This document shows, piece by piece, positions 16,372 to 23,929 of a stretch of 64,000 nt of DNA; the first letter of the stretch is position 1, and the number at the start of each line of letters is the position of its first letter. The notes under the pieces were generated by a model. It did not search any database, was not told the DNA's origin, and was given only the letters and a program-made list of their open reading frames with translations. This DNA is from RHKX01 sp046330285 (GTDB lineage: Bacteria > Actinomycetota > Thermoleophilia > Solirubrobacterales > 70-9). The position numbers were made by a program, and so were the translations under genes. The stretch spans positions 186,001-250,000 of the forward strand of contig JAXLSX010000003.1 of assembly GCA_046330285.1 (NCBI GenBank), in the 5' to 3' direction.

Positions 16372-17649
16372 ATGCAGAGGGGCAGCGCATCGGCGTTGAA
16401 CAACCCGCCCGCGGCGGTGCGGCGGCTTCTCGCGATCGGCAGCGACCCGGCCGACTCGGAGGAGGCTCGGCTGCGGAAGTCGGTGCTCGTCCTCTCGTCG
16501 GTCCTGATGGCGGGGATGGCGTCGGTCTGGGTCCTGACCTACGCCATCCTCGGGCTCTGGGAGTCGGCGGCGATCCCGTTCGCCTACCAGCTCGCGTCCG
16601 CCGCGAGCATCGCCATCTTCGCCCGGACCCGCCGCTTTCTCGTCTTCCGCCGCAGCCAGCTCTTCATGAGCCTCGTCTTCCCGTTCCTGCTGCAGTGGTC
16701 GCTCGGCGGCTTCGAGAACGGCTCCGCCGTCTGCCTCTGGGGACTGACCTCCCCGCTCGGAGCGCTCCTGTTCCTCGGCGCCCGCCAGTCGATCCCGTGG
16801 TTCGCGGCGTTCGCCGGCCTCGTCGCCGCCTCGGCCGCGCTGGATTCCTCGTTCGCCGGATCGCCGCCGGACGTCCCCCAGGGAGTCGTGATCGCGTTCT
16901 TCGCGCTCAACCTCCTCGGGGTCGCCGCGACCACCTACGCGCTGCTGCAGTACTTCGTCCGCGAGCGCGAGCGGGCGGCGGCGGAGCTCGCGCGACAGCA
17001 CGCGGCCCTGGAGCTGGAGCAGGAGCGGTCGGAGCGCCTGCTGCTCAACGTCCTCCCCGAGCCGGTGGCGGAGCGGCTGAAGGAACGCGAGGAGGTCATC
17101 GCCGACGAGTTCGCCGAGGCGACGGTCCTCTTCGCCGACCTCGTCGGATTCACCGAGCTCGCCGGGCGGATGCCGGCGGACGAGCTCGTCTCGCTGCTCG
17201 ACCGGGTCTTCGCCCGCTGGGATGCCTTCGCAGCCGAGCGCGGCGTCGAGAAGATCAAGACCATCGGCGACGCCTACATGGCGGCGGCCGGCGTGCCCAG
17301 CCCGCGCCCCGATCACGCCGAGGCGATCGCATCGCTGGCGCTGGCGATGGCGGCGGACGCCGAGCGCTCCGCGGACGCGCTCGGAACGCCCCTCGCCGTT
17401 CGGATCGGCATCGACACCGGTCCGGTGGTCGCAGGCGTGATCGGCCGGTCGAAGTTCATCTACGACCTCTGGGGCGACACCGTGAACACGGCGAGCCGGA
17501 TGGAGTCGCACGGCGTGCCTGGCTCGATTCAGGTGACCGCCAGGACCCGAGAGAGATTGCTGGCCGGCTTCGAGCTGCGCCGGCGCGGCACGATCGACAT
17601 CAAGGGGAAGGGCGCGATGGACTGCTACCTGCTGCTCGGGACGAGGTAG
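16372..17649 (+). CDS. Membrane-anchored class III adenylate cyclase
   Basis: A 425-residue cyclase making cAMP from ATP. Residues 35-195 form about six membrane helices; a charged coiled-coil-like linker (RERERAAAELARQHAALELEQERSE region, 197-222) leads into the catalytic domain (about 245-425). Metal-binding Asp256 (FADLVGFT) and Asp300 (KTIGD), adenine-selecting Lys296 and Asp365 (YDLWGD), and transition-state Asn372/Arg376 (VNTASR) are all present, so it should be active as an adenylate rather than guanylate cyclase. A TATCCT box lies 9 bases before ATG 16372. Its last 50 bases overlap the convergent PucR gene. The membrane half probably senses an unknown signal. Confidence 0.9.
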   Translation: MQRGSASALNNPPAAVRRLLAIGSDPADSEEARLRKSVLVLSSVLMAGMASVWVLTYAILGLWESAAIPFAYQLASAASIAIFARTRRFLVFRRSQLFMSLVFPFLLQWSLGGFENGSAVCLWGLTSPLGALLFLGARQSIPWFAAFAGLVAASAALDSSFAGSPPDVPQGVVIAFFALNLLGVAATTYALLQYFVRERERAAAELARQHAALELEQERSERLLLNVLPEPVAERLKEREEVIADEFAEATVLFADLVGFTELAGRMPADELVSLLDRVFARWDAFAAERGVEKIKTIGDAYMAAAGVPSPRPDHAEAIASLALAMAADAERSADALGTPLAVRIGIDTGPVVAGVIGRSKFIYDLWGDTVNTASRMESHGVPGSIQVTARTRERLLAGFELRRRGTIDIKGKGAMDCYLLLGTR

Positions 17650-18904
17650 CGGCCGCCGCCGCTCCCGACGGCAGCCCGAGCCAGCGCTCGATCTCGAGCG
17701 CGAGCCCGAGCTCGACCGCCTGGCCCTCGATCGACTCGGGAAGCAGCTCGCGGGCGCGGTCGATCCTGTTCAGCACGGTGTTGCGGTGGGCGAAGACCGC
17801 CTTCGCCGCCGCCGACGCGTTGAGATCGGCGCGGATCCAGGCAAGCAGCGTCTCCCTCAGCACGGGATCAGCGCCGGCGAGCGGTCCGAGGCGCCGCGTC
17901 GCGAACGAGGTCGCGAGCGGCTCGTCGGCGGCGGCCAGAGCAACCAACTCGACGTCGGCGTAGGCAGCGATCCGGACCTCCTGGCGGGCCCGCAGCATCA
18001 GCCGCTGCGTCGCGAGCGCGTCGAAGTGGCCGCGCCGGAAGCCCGCGACCCCCTCCGAGTCCGAGCCGACGGCGAGCCGGATCCCGGGCTCGAGCCGCTC
18101 CTCGGCGAGAAGCGGCGCCGACGCCGGCGCGGGGATCGGCAGCCAGATCCACATCGAGCGGGCGCTGGCCGCGACCGTGAAGGCGCGCGGCGCCCCGGCT
18201 TCGTGGGCGAGCGCGGTCGCGGCCCGGTCGAGGCCCCCCGGCTCGGCCGTTTCGTCGGCCCAGGCGACCGCCGCCAGGTGCCGGCTTCCGAGCTCGTAGC
18301 CGAGGCGGCTGCTCGCCCGCTCGGCGGAGATCGGCGCGCCCTCGAGGACGAGGTTCACGGTCGCGAGCCGCTCCGCGTGGGTGCCGCGGGCCAGCTGCTC
18401 CCGCTCCTTGGAGATCTCGCGCTCGATCTCGGCGAGGGTGTCGTCGACGAAGGTGAAGACCGACCGGGTGACGACGTCGAAGAGCTCCCGCAGCACGGTG
18501 AGATCGGCGGTCGCCTCGAACGCCATCCGGATCAGGAAGCGAAGCGCCGCGTTCTGGCCGACCCGGTAGCCGTTCAGCGACGTGTCGTCGAACCCGCGGC
18601 GGACGATGTCGCGGGCGAGGTCGAGCGTCTCCGATCCGACGTTCGGCGGGACCCTGAGGCCGGGCTTGGTCAGGTTCGCCGCCATCCAGTGGTTGAGGTT
18701 GGCGTGGTTGGCCCGCCGGAAGGCCTCCGCGAAGACGGGCTCGGAGAGGATCCGCTCCGGCGTCGCCGCGAGCACCGCCTCGTCGACCGTGGCGAAGAGC
18801 TCGTCGCTGTCGTTGAGCGTCGCCGCGGCGAACGCGCGGATCAGCTCCGCGACTTCGTCGCTCGGTGGCCCCCATTCGCGGTCGTCTGCCGGCGCCATCG
18901 CCAC
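17600..18904 (-). CDS. PucR-family transcriptional regulator
   Basis: A 434-residue regulator with the usual layout: an N-terminal sensory region, a degenerate GGDEF-like central part, and a C-terminal PucR helix-turn-helix (DLNASAAAKAVFAHRNTVLNRIDRARELL segment, about 370-400). The GTG at 18904 is 10 bases after GGAG; ATG 18898 is also possible. It diverges from the EthA-like monooxygenase gene across 119 bases with a palindrome, and probably regulates it. The 3' end overlaps the convergent cyclase gene by 50 bases. The C-terminal tail (AAAATSSRAAGSSPSRPSP) is low complexity and lies in that overlap. Ligand unknown. Confidence 0.87.
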   Translation of the reverse strand: MAMAPADDREWGPPSDEVAELIRAFAAATLNDSDELFATVDEAVLAATPERILSEPVFAEAFRRANHANLNHWMAANLTKPGLRVPPNVGSETLDLARDIVRRGFDDTSLNGYRVGQNAALRFLIRMAFEATADLTVLRELFDVVTRSVFTFVDDTLAEIEREISKEREQLARGTHAERLATVNLVLEGAPISAERASSRLGYELGSRHLAAVAWADETAEPGGLDRAATALAHEAGAPRAFTVAASARSMWIWLPIPAPASAPLLAEERLEPGIRLAVGSDSEGVAGFRRGHFDALATQRLMLRARQEVRIAAYADVELVALAAADEPLATSFATRRLGPLAGADPVLRETLLAWIRADLNASAAAKAVFAHRNTVLNRIDRARELLPESIEGQAVELGLALEIERWLGLPSGAAAAATSSRAAGSSPSRPSP

Positions 18905-18920
18905 GACAGCCTATCTCCTG

Positions 18921-18950
18921 TGCAAGTTGCATATTTCAGCGCCGTATTAT
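18921..18950 (+). promoter_or_regulatory. Palindrome and -10 box upstream of the EthA-like gene
   Basis: TGCAAGTTGCA (18921-18931) is an exact palindrome with a one-base centre. A strong -10-like TATTAT follows at 18945-18950. No good -35 lies at the usual distance, so the palindrome may be an activator site that replaces it; the divergent PucR regulator is the obvious candidate. AT-rich against a GC-rich background. Confidence 0.5.
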
Positions 18951-19023
18951 GTGTGTAGGCCCATTCGCAACGCACCCACCGGCGGCGATCATTGGCTCGG
19001 AACAGCACCGCGAGGAGAGAGCC

Positions 19024-20553
19024 ATGACCGAGACCCCCGCCACCCCGACCGCGCCCGAGCACTTCGATGTCCTGATCGTCGGCGCGGGCATCTCCGGCGT
19101 CGGCGCCGCCCACCACATCCAACGGAGCCGGCCCGGCCACAGCTACGCGATCCTCGAGGCCCGCGAATCGATGGGCGGCACCTGGGATCTCTTCCGCTAC
19201 CCCGGCATCCGCTCCGACTCGGACCTGCCGACGTTCGCCTACAAGTGGCGCCCCTGGACCGGCGAGAAGATCCTCGCCGACGGGCCGTCGATCCTGAGCT
19301 ACATCAAGGAGACGGCGGCCGAGGAGGGCATCGACCGTCACATCCGCTACGGACAGCGGGTCGTGGCCGCCGACTTCGACAGTGAGCGCGGCATCTGGAA
19401 CGTCGCCGTCGATCTCGCGGACGGCACCAGGACCAACTACACCTGCAACTGGCTGTTCGGTGCCAGCGGCTACTACCGCTACGACGAGGGCTACACGCCC
19501 GAGTTCGAGGGCACCGAGCGCTTCACCGGCGCCGGGGGCACGATCGTCCATCCCCAGGCCTGGCCCGAGGACCTCGATTACGCGGGCAAGCGGGTGGTCG
19601 TGATCGGCAGTGGCGCAACCGCGGTGACGCTCGTTCCGGCGATGGCGCCCGACGCGGCGCACGTGACCCAGCTGCAGCGCTCGCCCAGCTACGTGATGAC
19701 GATTCCCTCCCGGGACGCGATCGCCAACGGTCTGCGGAAGCTCCTCGGCGACGAGCTCGGACATCGGATCACCCGGCGCAAGAACATCTTCCTGCAGCGC
19801 ACGATCTACCGGCAGAGCCGCAAGCGTCCGGGGCTCGTCCGGCGCCTGCTGCGGTGGGCCCAGCGCCGCCAGCTCCCGGCCGGTTACGACCTCGACACCC
19901 ACTTCAACCCCGACTACGACCCGTGGGACCAGCGCCTCTGCATGGTCGCCGACGGCGATCTGTTCAAGGCGATCAGCGCCGGGGACGCCTCGATCGTCAC
20001 CGACCGGATCCGGACCTTCACCGAGCGCGGCATCGAGCTCGAGTCCGGTCGTTTCATCGACGCGGACATCGTCGTCACCGCGACCGGCCTGAACCTGCTG
20101 GCGTTCGGCGGCATGGAGCTCGCGATCGACGGTGAGGCCTTCGACATCTCGGAGGCCACCGCCTACCGGGGAATGATGCTGAGCGGCCTGCCGAACTTCG
20201 CGTTCACGATCGGCTATACGAACTCGTCCTGGACGCTCAAGTCCGATCTCGTCGGCGAGTACTTCGGCCGGTTGCTCACCCACATGGACGACCAGGGCTG
20301 GGACGTCTGCACCCCGGTGCTGGGAGGCGGGATCGAGAAGCGGCCGCTGCTCGACTTCAAGGCCGGCTACGTGCTGCGGTCGCTCGACGAGTTCCCGACC
20401 CAGGGCGATCGCGGGCCGTGGAAGTCCTCCGACGACTACCTGAGCGACATCCCGGCGTTCACGAAGCAGGCGATCGCCGACGGGTGGCTCGACTTCCGCT
20501 CGACCGCGAGCGCGAAGGCGGCCGGCGAGCGCGAGGCGGCAGTCGCCGGCTGA
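19024..20553 (+). CDS. EthA-like flavin-containing Baeyer-Villiger monooxygenase
   Basis: A 509-residue class B flavoprotein monooxygenase. The FAD motif GAGISG is at residues 20-25, the NADPH motif GSGATA at 195-200, and the stretch from FTGAGGTIVHPQAWPE (about 167-182) carries the fingerprint F-x-G-...-HPQ-x-WP of the EthA branch, which inserts oxygen next to ketones or oxidises sulfur. ATG 19024 follows GGAGAGAG at three bases; the frame is open upstream but without homology. The substrate is unknown; EthA relatives act on ketones, mycolate precursors and thioamide drugs. It stands alone on its transcript and converges on the MFS pump gene. Confidence 0.9.
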   Translation: MTETPATPTAPEHFDVLIVGAGISGVGAAHHIQRSRPGHSYAILEARESMGGTWDLFRYPGIRSDSDLPTFAYKWRPWTGEKILADGPSILSYIKETAAEEGIDRHIRYGQRVVAADFDSERGIWNVAVDLADGTRTNYTCNWLFGASGYYRYDEGYTPEFEGTERFTGAGGTIVHPQAWPEDLDYAGKRVVVIGSGATAVTLVPAMAPDAAHVTQLQRSPSYVMTIPSRDAIANGLRKLLGDELGHRITRRKNIFLQRTIYRQSRKRPGLVRRLLRWAQRRQLPAGYDLDTHFNPDYDPWDQRLCMVADGDLFKAISAGDASIVTDRIRTFTERGIELESGRFIDADIVVTATGLNLLAFGGMELAIDGEAFDISEATAYRGMMLSGLPNFAFTIGYTNSSWTLKSDLVGEYFGRLLTHMDDQGWDVCTPVLGGGIEKRPLLDFKAGYVLRSLDEFPTQGDRGPWKSSDDYLSDIPAFTKQAIADGWLDFRSTASAKAAGEREAAVAG

Positions 20554-20560
20554 CCGGTCC

Positions 20561-22150
20561 TCAGATGTGGAAGCCGCCGAAGTGGTGATGGCGGTGATCG
20601 GGAGGATCGGCGGCAGCGGCGTCCCCTGACGGCGGCGCCGACTGGACCAGCATCCAGGTCCCGACGGTGCTCAGGAAGGCGACCCCGACGAGGATCCAGA
20701 GCGCGTTTCCGAGCGCGTAGGTGAACGCATCGGCGGCGATCCGCTGGATCTCGGCGGCGAGGCCCGCGGCGTCCGCGGCCACCGCATCCTTGGCCTGCTG
20801 CGAGCCGGCGAGCAGGCCGTCGAGCTGCTCGCGGTGGCGGGCGGTGAGCTCGATGCCGCGCGAATCGAGATCGCCGTCGATCTCACCCCGGAGCAGGCTC
20901 TGGAACACGGCCGATACGACCGCGAGGCCGATCGCGCCCGCCATGACGCGGTTCATCGCCAGGACCGCAGCCGCGATCCCGGCCTTCGCCTTCGGCATCG
21001 CCGCCATCGCGGCAGCCGACATCGGCGCGTAGACGAGGGCGAGCGAGAGCCCGACCGCGAGCAGCCCGGGGAACAGGAGCCCGTACCCCGAGGTTCCCGA
21101 GATCCGGGTGAGGATCAGCAAGCCGACGACGGCGAGGGCCATCCCCACGGTCATCGTCGCCCGCGCCCCGAACTTCGTGACGACCCGGCTCGAGAACGGC
21201 GAGAACACGATCATCGGCACGGTCAGGGGAAGGATCAGAAGGCCGGCCTCGACCGCCGTGTAGTCGAGGATGTTCTGCAGGTACTGCGGCTCGAAGAACA
21301 TCAGCGTCCAGTAGGTGACGACGACGCCGAACGCCGCGACCGTGGCACCGAGGTAAGGGCGGTTGCGGAACAGGGGGAACTCGACGATCGGACTCCGAAC
21401 CCGGTGCTCGACGAACCAGAAGCCGACCAGTGAAGCGAGGCCCGCGGCGAACAGCAGCAACGTCGCGTCCGACGTCCATCCCCAGTCGTCGGAGTTCACC
21501 AGCGCGAAGACCGCCGCCCCGAGTCCGAAGGTGAGCAGCCCCAGGCCGGGCCAGTCGATCCGCTGCTCGGCGGAATCGTCCCGGACCTCCGGGGTCACGA
21601 TCCGGAGCAGGATCACCGCGGCGACGACGATCGGGATGTTGATCACGAAGATCAGCCGCCAGTCGAGATCGGAGAGGGCACCGCCGAGCAGCGGCCCGAT
21701 TCCGAGGGCGATCGCGGAGACGGCCGTCCAGATCCCGATCGCCCGCGGCTGCTCGGCCGGCGGAAAGACGTTGGTGACCAGCGCCAGCGACAGCGGCAGC
21801 ATCGAGGCGGCCCCGACCGCCATGACGATCCGCCCGGCGATCAGAACGTCGGGACCCGGGGCCGCGGCGCAGATCACCGAGCCGAGCCCGAACACAGCGA
21901 AGCCGGCGAGAAAGACGCGACGGCGCCCGAAGATGTCGCCGAGCCTGCCGGCGGTCACCACGAGCGCCGCGACCACGAGCAGGTAGGCGTTGAGCACCCA
22001 TTGGAGTTGGTCGTTGGAGGCGTCGAGATCCGCCTGGACCGACGGCAGCGCAAGTGCGACGACCGTCGAATCGAGCATCAGCAGGAACAGGCCGGCGCTC
22101 GTCCCGACCAACACCCACCACTTCCGGTTCGCCTCCGTCAAGCCGGCCAC
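20561..22150 (-). CDS. MFS multidrug efflux transporter (DHA2/EmrB-QacA family)
   Basis: A 529-residue 14-helix drug:proton antiporter. The family signatures are visible: LDSTVVALALPSV in helix 1, LQWVLNAYLLVVAALVV, GRLGDIFGRRRVF in loop 2-3, and the helix 5 motif GPLLGGALSDLDWRLIFVINIP. The C-terminus ends with a His-rich tail (DHRHHHFGGFHI), which could bind metal or be incidental. GTG 22150 follows TAGGCT (22157-22162) by six bases, so the message is probably leaderless. It diverges from a small membrane-anchored protein. No regulator gene is attached. Substrate unknown. Confidence 0.92.
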   Translation of the reverse strand: MAGLTEANRKWWVLVGTSAGLFLLMLDSTVVALALPSVQADLDASNDQLQWVLNAYLLVVAALVVTAGRLGDIFGRRRVFLAGFAVFGLGSVICAAAPGPDVLIAGRIVMAVGAASMLPLSLALVTNVFPPAEQPRAIGIWTAVSAIALGIGPLLGGALSDLDWRLIFVINIPIVVAAVILLRIVTPEVRDDSAEQRIDWPGLGLLTFGLGAAVFALVNSDDWGWTSDATLLLFAAGLASLVGFWFVEHRVRSPIVEFPLFRNRPYLGATVAAFGVVVTYWTLMFFEPQYLQNILDYTAVEAGLLILPLTVPMIVFSPFSSRVVTKFGARATMTVGMALAVVGLLILTRISGTSGYGLLFPGLLAVGLSLALVYAPMSAAAMAAMPKAKAGIAAAVLAMNRVMAGAIGLAVVSAVFQSLLRGEIDGDLDSRGIELTARHREQLDGLLAGSQQAKDAVAADAAGLAAEIQRIAADAFTYALGNALWILVGVAFLSTVGTWMLVQSAPPSGDAAAADPPDHRHHHFGGFHI

Positions 22151-22156
22151 CGGCCG

Positions 22157-22216
22157 AGCCTATCCGCGCCGGTGGCGTCTCGGACGACGTCGAGACCGAC
22201 TTGGGAGGCGGATAAT
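22157..22216. promoter_or_regulatory. Divergent -10 boxes of MFS pump and membrane-anchored protein
   Basis: TAGGCT on the minus strand (22157-22162) lies six bases before the pump GTG, and GATAAT on the plus strand (22211-22216) lies seven bases before GTG 22224. Both fit the leaderless layout seen elsewhere in the window. Activity inferred. Confidence 0.45.
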
Positions 22217-22223
22217 CGCCGCC

Positions 22224-22883
22224 GTGCGAGCGAACGGACACCGCTGGAAGGTCTTTCTGCTCGTCGGGCTGCTCATCGCCGCCGGAGCCGTCTGGGCCCT
22301 CTTCCCACGCGACAGCTCCGAGCCCGCCCGCGTCACCGCCGATGAGTACGTCTATGCGACGTCGGGTTTCGAGTCCGTCGACGCCCTCGGCGGCGCACGG
22401 CACGACTATCCGCCCAGCACCGGGATCGAGGTCGAGGAGACCGCCGGCGGCCGCTGCAGGGTCATCAGCTGGCGGCCGCTGGAGGGCCGGGTCACCGAGT
22501 GGAAGCTCTGCGGGAATCGGCTCGTCTCGATCCACGAGTCCCACGACTTCTTCGGCAACCCCGACGAGCGCACCTATCGCTGCGAGCCGGGCTCGAGCAT
22601 CCGCGACGGATGGACCTGCTCCTACGGAGGCGCGACCGAGACGGCGACCGGCGGGGTCGTCGGCCGCGAGGACTTCGACGGTCAGCGTGTCGAGCACGTC
22701 CGGCTGGACCGCAGGATCGAGGGGGATGTCGAGGGCACGGGCGTGCGCCAGTTCTGGCTCCGGCCTGACGGCTTCCCGGTGAAGCTCACCGGAACAACCG
22801 ACGATGTCTCCCCGAGTCCGATCGGCGACGTCCGCTACCTCGAGCGCTTCGTCCTCACGCTCGAGTCCACTCCTGAGGACTAA
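22224..22883 (+). CDS. Membrane-anchored extracytoplasmic protein, unknown family
   Basis: About 219 residues. A short basic N-terminus (VRANGHRWK) is followed by one membrane helix (FLLVGLLIAAGAVWALF) and an extracytoplasmic domain with four or more cysteines (GRCRVI, KLCGNR, YRCEPG, WTCSYG), probably paired. The GTG at 22224 is favoured because GATAAT sits seven bases upstream; the frame is open further back over the divergent pump gene. I do not recognise the family. The domain looks like a beta-rich ligand- or lipid-binding module, but that is only an impression. The stop overlaps the convergent gene by four bases. Confidence 0.65.
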   Translation: MRANGHRWKVFLLVGLLIAAGAVWALFPRDSSEPARVTADEYVYATSGFESVDALGGARHDYPPSTGIEVEETAGGRCRVISWRPLEGRVTEWKLCGNRLVSIHESHDFFGNPDERTYRCEPGSSIRDGWTCSYGGATETATGGVVGREDFDGQRVEHVRLDRRIEGDVEGTGVRQFWLRPDGFPVKLTGTTDDVSPSPIGDVRYLERFVLTLESTPED

Positions 22884-23359
22884 CCGGCTGCCCTATCCCG
22901 CGTCAGTGGTGCAGTCGACGCCTTCCATCCGACGAAGCCCGTCTTGCAGTGGGTGCCCGGCCCGGCCAGCTCGCCGGTGATCTTGAACGACCCCGACGCG
23001 ATTCCACCCGGCTTGAGCCTGCCGTCGACCTTGCCGACCGGATCGAGGGGAAGCCCCGTCCAGTCCCCCTCGCCGCTGAACTTCCGCGCCTTGATCCGCA
23101 TCCCCCGCTCGAACCGCCAGCCCTCGGTCTGGCCGGGTGCGGCGTCGCTGCAGCTGTAGTCGACGCCGGTGACCGTGAAATCGACCGCTCGCTTGCGCCC
23201 GGCCGCTGACTTCGAGATCGCGAACCCGACCGAGGCGGTGGCCTCCTGACCCTTCACCGATCCGACGTAGTCGAAGATGTTGGCGAAGCCGAACGACGCC
23301 GGAGCGGCGACGGCCGCGGCCAGGCCGCAGATGCAGATGGGCAGGACGATGCGCTTCAT
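22880..23359 (-). CDS. Small secreted protein, unknown family
   Basis: A 159-residue exported protein. The start is the ATG at 23359, which follows GGAGGAG at four bases; the frame extends upstream but the signal peptide (MKRIVLPICICGLAAAVAAPASFG, residues 1-24) begins here. The mature part is beta-rich with a few cysteines (DYSCSD, THCKTG), likely one disulfide. No family is recognised and no catalytic motif is visible. It converges on the membrane-anchored protein gene with a four-base overlap and diverges from furA across about 109 bases. Both neighbours being exported cysteine-containing proteins may be coincidence. Confidence 0.65.
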   Translation of the reverse strand: MKRIVLPICICGLAAAVAAPASFGFANIFDYVGSVKGQEATASVGFAISKSAAGRKRAVDFTVTGVDYSCSDAAPGQTEGWRFERGMRIKARKFSGEGDWTGLPLDPVGKVDGRLKPGGIASGSFKITGELAGPGTHCKTGFVGWKASTAPLTRDRAAG

Positions 23360-23433
23360 GGACTCCTCCAGCTCGACTCCGGTCACTGTAGGACCGGGGC
23401 GAGCGCGTGGCAAGCGGTGCCATCACCCCCAAC

Positions 23434-23461
23434 TTGATCGATTCCAGAAAACGGCTAGGCT
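23434..23461 (+). promoter_or_regulatory. furA-katG promoter
   Basis: TTGATC (23434-23439), a 16-base spacer and TAGGCT (23456-23461), then seven bases to the GTG of furA. This predicts transcription starting at or next to the start codon, as reported for leaderless furA messages in other actinobacteria. No clear Fur box was found by eye. Confidence 0.55.
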
Positions 23462-23468
23462 GCTCTCG

Positions 23469-23912
23469 GTGCCGACCACTGCTGAATTCGAGGAGCTGCT
23501 CCGGGGGGTCGACCTCCGCGTTACGCGCCCACGGCTGGCAGTTCTCGAGGCCGTCTACGCGCACCCGCACGCCGACACGAACTCGATCATCGGCTTCGTC
23601 CGGGACGACCTCGGCGAGGTCTCCCACCAGGCCGTCTACGACGTCCTCCGGGCGCTGACCGACGCCGGGCTGGTCAGGCACATCCAGCCGCCCGGCTCGG
23701 TGGCCCGTTACGAGTCGCGGGTCGGCGACAACCACCATCACATCGTCTGTCGCGAATGCGGCTCGATCGCCGACGTCGACTGCGCCGTCGGCGACGCACC
23801 CTGCCTTACACCCTCCGACGACCACGGCTTCGCCGTCGACGAGGCCGAGGTCGTATTCCGGGGCCTCTGCCCCGACTGCTCCCCAGCGAGCGCCCCGAAC
23901 CGAACCAACTGA
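23469..23912 (+). CDS. furA: Fur-family peroxide/metal sensor (FurA type)
   Basis: A 147-residue Fur-family regulator placed 17 bases before katG, the conserved FurA-KatG arrangement in which the regulator represses catalase-peroxidase until oxidised. The winged helix covers residues 15-80 (LRVTRPRLAVLEAVY, QAVYDVLRALTDAGLVR). The zinc-site cysteines Cys94/Cys97 (CREC) and Cys134/Cys137 (CPDC), and the histidine cluster 89-91 with NHHHIVC, are present. GTG 23469 is chosen because it follows TAGGCT by seven bases. It is shorter and cleaner than the open frame, which begins in the neighbouring gene. Co-transcription with katG is inferred from spacing. Confidence 0.9.
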   Translation: MPTTAEFEELLRGVDLRVTRPRLAVLEAVYAHPHADTNSIIGFVRDDLGEVSHQAVYDVLRALTDAGLVRHIQPPGSVARYESRVGDNHHHIVCRECGSIADVDCAVGDAPCLTPSDDHGFAVDEAEVVFRGLCPDCSPASAPNRTN

Positions 23913-23929
23913 CCCCCGAAAGGATCCCC

